Shown one piece after another: positions 61,513-64,000 of a stretch of 64,000 nt of DNA. Origin of the DNA: Psychrobacillus sp. OK028. GTDB taxonomy: Bacteria; Bacillota; Bacilli; Bacillales_A; Planococcaceae. A model generated the notes under the pieces. That model did no database searches. It saw only the letters and a list, made by a program, of their open reading frames with translations, and was not told where the DNA came from. Within the stretch, counting starts at the first letter, position 1, and the number at the start of each line of letters is the position of its first letter. A program made the position numbers and the translations under genes. The stretch spans positions 124,001 to 188,000 of the forward strand of contig NZ_FNHY01000007.1 in assembly GCF_900103605.1 (NCBI RefSeq), written 5' to 3'.

Positions 61513-62397
61513 TTAATCATCCTTTCCCGTTCCTGAAATACGAATTTGTGTAATCGCAAATATAGCAGACAACATGAAAATCAAAGTTGCAACAGCTGAT
61601 GCATAGCCCATATTGTCTTTAAAGAAACCTAGCTGGTACATATGAACGGAAAGAGTCATGGAACTGACACCTGGACCACCATTCGTCAATATATACGGTT
61701 CATTAAATACGAGGATAGAGCCTGTCACGGTAATCAAGACATTTACAAACATCGTCTCTTTTACTTGTGGGACAGTTATGCTGAAAAAATTTCTAACTTT
61801 ACCGGCCCCATCAATCTCAGCTGCCTCATAAAGTTCTTTCGGAATCTTTTGTATAGCAACAATAAATAGCATTGTAATAAATCCGATACTCTGCCACTGG
61901 GACATTGCAATAACTGAGTAAATCGCTGTTTCTGCATTACCTAACCAAGGTTTAGCCAATTCCTCTAAATGGATCAGTTCTAAAAAACTATTCAATAAGC
62001 CCATTTGTGGATTGTAGATAAAGCTGAATAATAAAGCAATTACAGAGATGGATACCATAACTGGTATAAAATATATAACCCTTAGAGCCGGGGCGAATTT
62101 TCTAAATAAACGATCTTCCAAGATAGATGCAAGCACCAATGCAAAAAATACTTGGAAAATAACAGAAATGACTGCGTATTTGATATTGTTTATTAAAGCG
62201 ATAACGATAACTTTGTCATTAAATAATTCGATGAAATGTTTGAAGCCAACAAATTCCTTTGACTGAGAAAATACACTAAAATCAAAAAAACTGTTATAAA
62301 AGTTCTGAATAAGGGGTATATAGACAAAGACCCCTAAGAAAAGCAGGCTTGGTAACAAGAAAAGGACGGGTATAATTTTGATTCTTTTTAAAATCAT
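61513..62397 (-). CDS. frlN: ABC sugar permease (FrlN-like)
   Basis: 294 residues, ATG at 62397. Six membrane helices, MalF-type, with the EAA loop ELYEAAEIDGAGKVRNFFSITVP. Partner of FrlM. Confidence 0.87.
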   Translation of the reverse strand: MILKRIKIIPVLFLLPSLLFLGVFVYIPLIQNFYNSFFDFSVFSQSKEFVGFKHFIELFNDKVIVIALINNIKYAVISVIFQVFFALVLASILEDRLFRKFAPALRVIYFIPVMVSISVIALLFSFIYNPQMGLLNSFLELIHLEELAKPWLGNAETAIYSVIAMSQWQSIGFITMLFIVAIQKIPKELYEAAEIDGAGKVRNFFSITVPQVKETMFVNVLITVTGSILVFNEPYILTNGGPGVSSMTLSVHMYQLGFFKDNMGYASAVATLIFMLSAIFAITQIRISGTGKDD

Positions 62398-62460
62398 CTG
62401 AGCGACCTACCTTCTGTTTAAGATTCAGGTCCAGCGGCACACTGGACCTGAAAGAAAGAA

Positions 62461-63732
62461 TTAGTGAAGCTTTTTCGCAGCTTCTTGGACTTCTTGCAAC
62501 ACATCTTCAGGGGTCTTTACACCTGTGGCGATATCTTGACCACCACGCATAAATACATCTGCTACGTTGATATCTACTGCATTGTCAAACCAAGGTGCAG
62601 TTGCGGATGCATTTAGAATAATGTCATATGCTTCTAAGCTTGTAGGGTTAGATGTTTCTTCCGTTACCCCACCATTAATTGCATTCAATTGACCGTCAAC
62701 AGTTGTAAACTCTTTTGCCGTCTCAGCTGAAGTTAAGAACTTCAAGAACTCGACAGCTTCTGGCGGAGCATTTTTACTTAGCATCCATCCTTCTGGTGCT
62801 CCAGTCAATGCTTTCTGATCTCCTTTTCCACCCTCAACTTCAGGGAAGTTAAAGAAACCAAACTCAAAATCAGAAGCGTCCTGAACCATTTTCACTTCTG
62901 CAAATTGCATGTAAAGAACAGGAATCTCACCTGCTGCAAACATGTTACGAGCAGCCTCATGGTCAATTGCAGTTGATACGTCACCCATGTAGCTCGTTAA
63001 CTCTTTCCAAATCTCTAGTCCACGAACGTAACCCTTATCTGTGAACTCTCCTGTTTTTGCAGCATAATCTTTTTCAAGTACAGCTGGGTCTACCACACGT
63101 TGAAAAATTGTTCCTAAGTAGTGAGAGATTGCCCAAGTATTAGTAAGTCCTTCGACTAATGGCGTCTCATATCCTGCAGCCTGTAGTTCATCAAGAGCTT
63201 TAATGAACTGTTCATAGGTTTGAGGAACTTCTAGATTGTTCTTTTCAAAGATCTCTTTGTTGTAGAAGAAAGCTTTGCCATCTACTGTAAAAGGAACACC
63301 ATATGTCACATCATCAAATGTAAAGCCCCCAAACTGAGACTCCAAAACCTCACCAGACCATTCCGTGTCATCTGATAGAATATCGTTAAGTTCCATGATA
63401 CGGCCAGAGCTCACAAGATTTTCGGCAAAAGAATCTGACCATGAAGTGAAAATATCAGGGAGTTCGTCATTCGATACAAGCACTCGAATCTTCTCTTTGT
63501 ATGAATCATTCAACACTTGGTCTACATTAATCTTGACTCCTGGATTAGCAGCTTCAAATTCCTTGATTTTATCATCATAGAAAGACTTTCTTGGTTCATT
63601 TGGCCAACGATGGAAGAAATCGATCTCTACCACATCACCTTCTGCACCTTGCGCTTCATCTTCATTACTACAAGCACCTAATAATATTCCCACAACCAAC
63701 AAACTGAACAACAGCCAATATGTCTTCTTCAC
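62461..63732 (-). CDS. frlO: ABC substrate-binding lipoprotein (FrlO-like)
   Basis: 423 residues from GTG 63732 behind AAGGGGTG. Lipobox LLGAC (Cys21). Family 1 sugar-binding protein with DIFTSWSDSFAENL and GAPEGWMLSKNAPPEAVEFL. It captures fructosamines outside the cell for FrlNM. Its position between frlB and frlN matches the Bacillus operon. Confidence 0.87.
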   Translation of the reverse strand: MKKTYWLLFSLLVVGILLGACSNEDEAQGAEGDVVEIDFFHRWPNEPRKSFYDDKIKEFEAANPGVKINVDQVLNDSYKEKIRVLVSNDELPDIFTSWSDSFAENLVSSGRIMELNDILSDDTEWSGEVLESQFGGFTFDDVTYGVPFTVDGKAFFYNKEIFEKNNLEVPQTYEQFIKALDELQAAGYETPLVEGLTNTWAISHYLGTIFQRVVDPAVLEKDYAAKTGEFTDKGYVRGLEIWKELTSYMGDVSTAIDHEAARNMFAAGEIPVLYMQFAEVKMVQDASDFEFGFFNFPEVEGGKGDQKALTGAPEGWMLSKNAPPEAVEFLKFLTSAETAKEFTTVDGQLNAINGGVTEETSNPTSLEAYDIILNASATAPWFDNAVDINVADVFMRGGQDIATGVKTPEDVLQEVQEAAKKLH

Positions 63733-63779
63733 TAATTCTTCACCCCTTGATTCCTTAGTTTAATCGAAAAGACTGAATA

Positions 63780-64000
63780 TTAATATTCCATTTTCCACAT
63801 ATAACGACGTACAGATAACGGATGTCCTGTATGTTCTGCTAAACCGTCCGCGTAAAGACGCATAACCGGCCCTGCAAGCAATGGTCCAAAAAATTCACGA
63901 AGGTCTTCATCTGTTTGCCCATAATCAAAGTTTTGCACATCTATTACTTCGACTTTGTCACTGTACTTGGTTACAAAGTCTAGTGCACGTTGGTCTAGTG
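63780..64000 (-). CDS. frlB: Fructoselysine-6-phosphate deglycase, 3' end only
   Basis: Only the last 73 codons are in the window (ending VRRYMWKMEY). The visible FGPLLAGPVMRLYADGLAEH is typical of the C-terminal SIS domain of FrlB/AgaS-type deglycases. It splits fructoselysine 6-phosphate to glucose 6-phosphate and lysine. First gene of the frl operon. Confidence 0.8.
   Translation of the reverse strand, partial: LDQRALDFVTKYSDKVEVIDVQNFDYGQTDEDLREFFGPLLAGPVMRLYADGLAEHTGHPLSVRRYMWKMEY

Noticed and set aside
1-64000. tRNA, rRNA or insertion-sequence genes
   Set aside because: No cloverleaf-like sequence, rRNA block or transposase frame was recognised anywhere in the window.

Overview
The window comes from the chromosome of a low-GC, endospore-forming Bacillales bacterium, probably of the Planococcaceae or a close relative such as Psychrobacillus, Lysinibacillus or Sporosarcina. 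The reasons are strong AGGAGG-type ribosome binding sites, many TTG starts, a spore photoproduct lyase (splB), an Ile T-box ahead of brnQ, a Bacillus-type fructoselysine (frl) operon, LysM-3D wall proteins, and GC-rich interspersed palindromes of a type common in this group. The genus is an inference from gene content; no rRNA or housekeeping marker is present.

Layout. 0-5.7 kb: SGNH hydrolase, acyltransferase, a small type I toxin-antitoxin locus, purU, two LysM-3D secreted proteins and an FMN reductase. 5.7-20.5 kb: an aromatic and beta-ketoacid catabolic region. catB, a DASS dicarboxylate transporter and catA lie on the minus strand. An IclR regulator, an enol-lactonase-like hydrolase and an operon of a carboxymuconolactone-decarboxylase-like protein, CoA-transferase A/B and thiolase follow on the plus strand. 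After these come an AtoE-type transporter, a second decarboxylase-like protein, a hydroxyacyl-CoA dehydrogenase, a zinc alcohol dehydrogenase and a cyclase. Together they can take catechol through muconate and 3-oxoadipate to succinyl-CoA and acetyl-CoA, but no recognisable muconolactone isomerase (CatC) is present. 20.6-23.7 kb: a GltS glutamate carrier and formimidoylglutamase, divergent from a LysR regulator. 23.8-34.8 kb: a mixed stretch with two pyrimidine-dimer repair genes, a second toxin-antitoxin copy, ankyrin and TerD-type proteins, an orphan TctC-type binding protein and a CitA/CitB-type two-component system.

35.2-54.7 kb is an accessory, defence-rich region, visibly more A+T-rich in its middle. 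It holds a MazG-like NTP pyrophosphohydrolase coupled to a PLD-nuclease/helicase, a HEPN protein, a DUF262 (GmrSD-like) protein, several broken genes (a second copy of the helicase 3' end, an mrr gene, a frameshifted unknown), an AlwI-type Type IIS restriction-modification locus with an extra unknown protein, and a translationally coupled three-gene operon of glycine-zipper membrane-like proteins. One member of that operon has a restriction-nuclease-like motif. 54.9-64 kb returns to core-type genes: T-box and brnQ, a phosphatase-like protein, a TANGO2-type protein, a HAD phosphatase and the frl operon running off the right edge.

The least expected structures are: (1) three related type I toxin-antitoxin loci, each keeping an antisense promoter with exact 17-bp spacing; two have a perfect 10-nt 5'-3' complementarity in the toxin mRNA, and the third has lost the toxin and looks like a free-standing small RNA; (2) a structured leader ending in a terminator directly ahead of the beta-ketoacid operon; (3) an exact 21-bp-period array of a 9-bp motif; (4) the uncharacterised three-gene operon at 52.0-54.7 kb.
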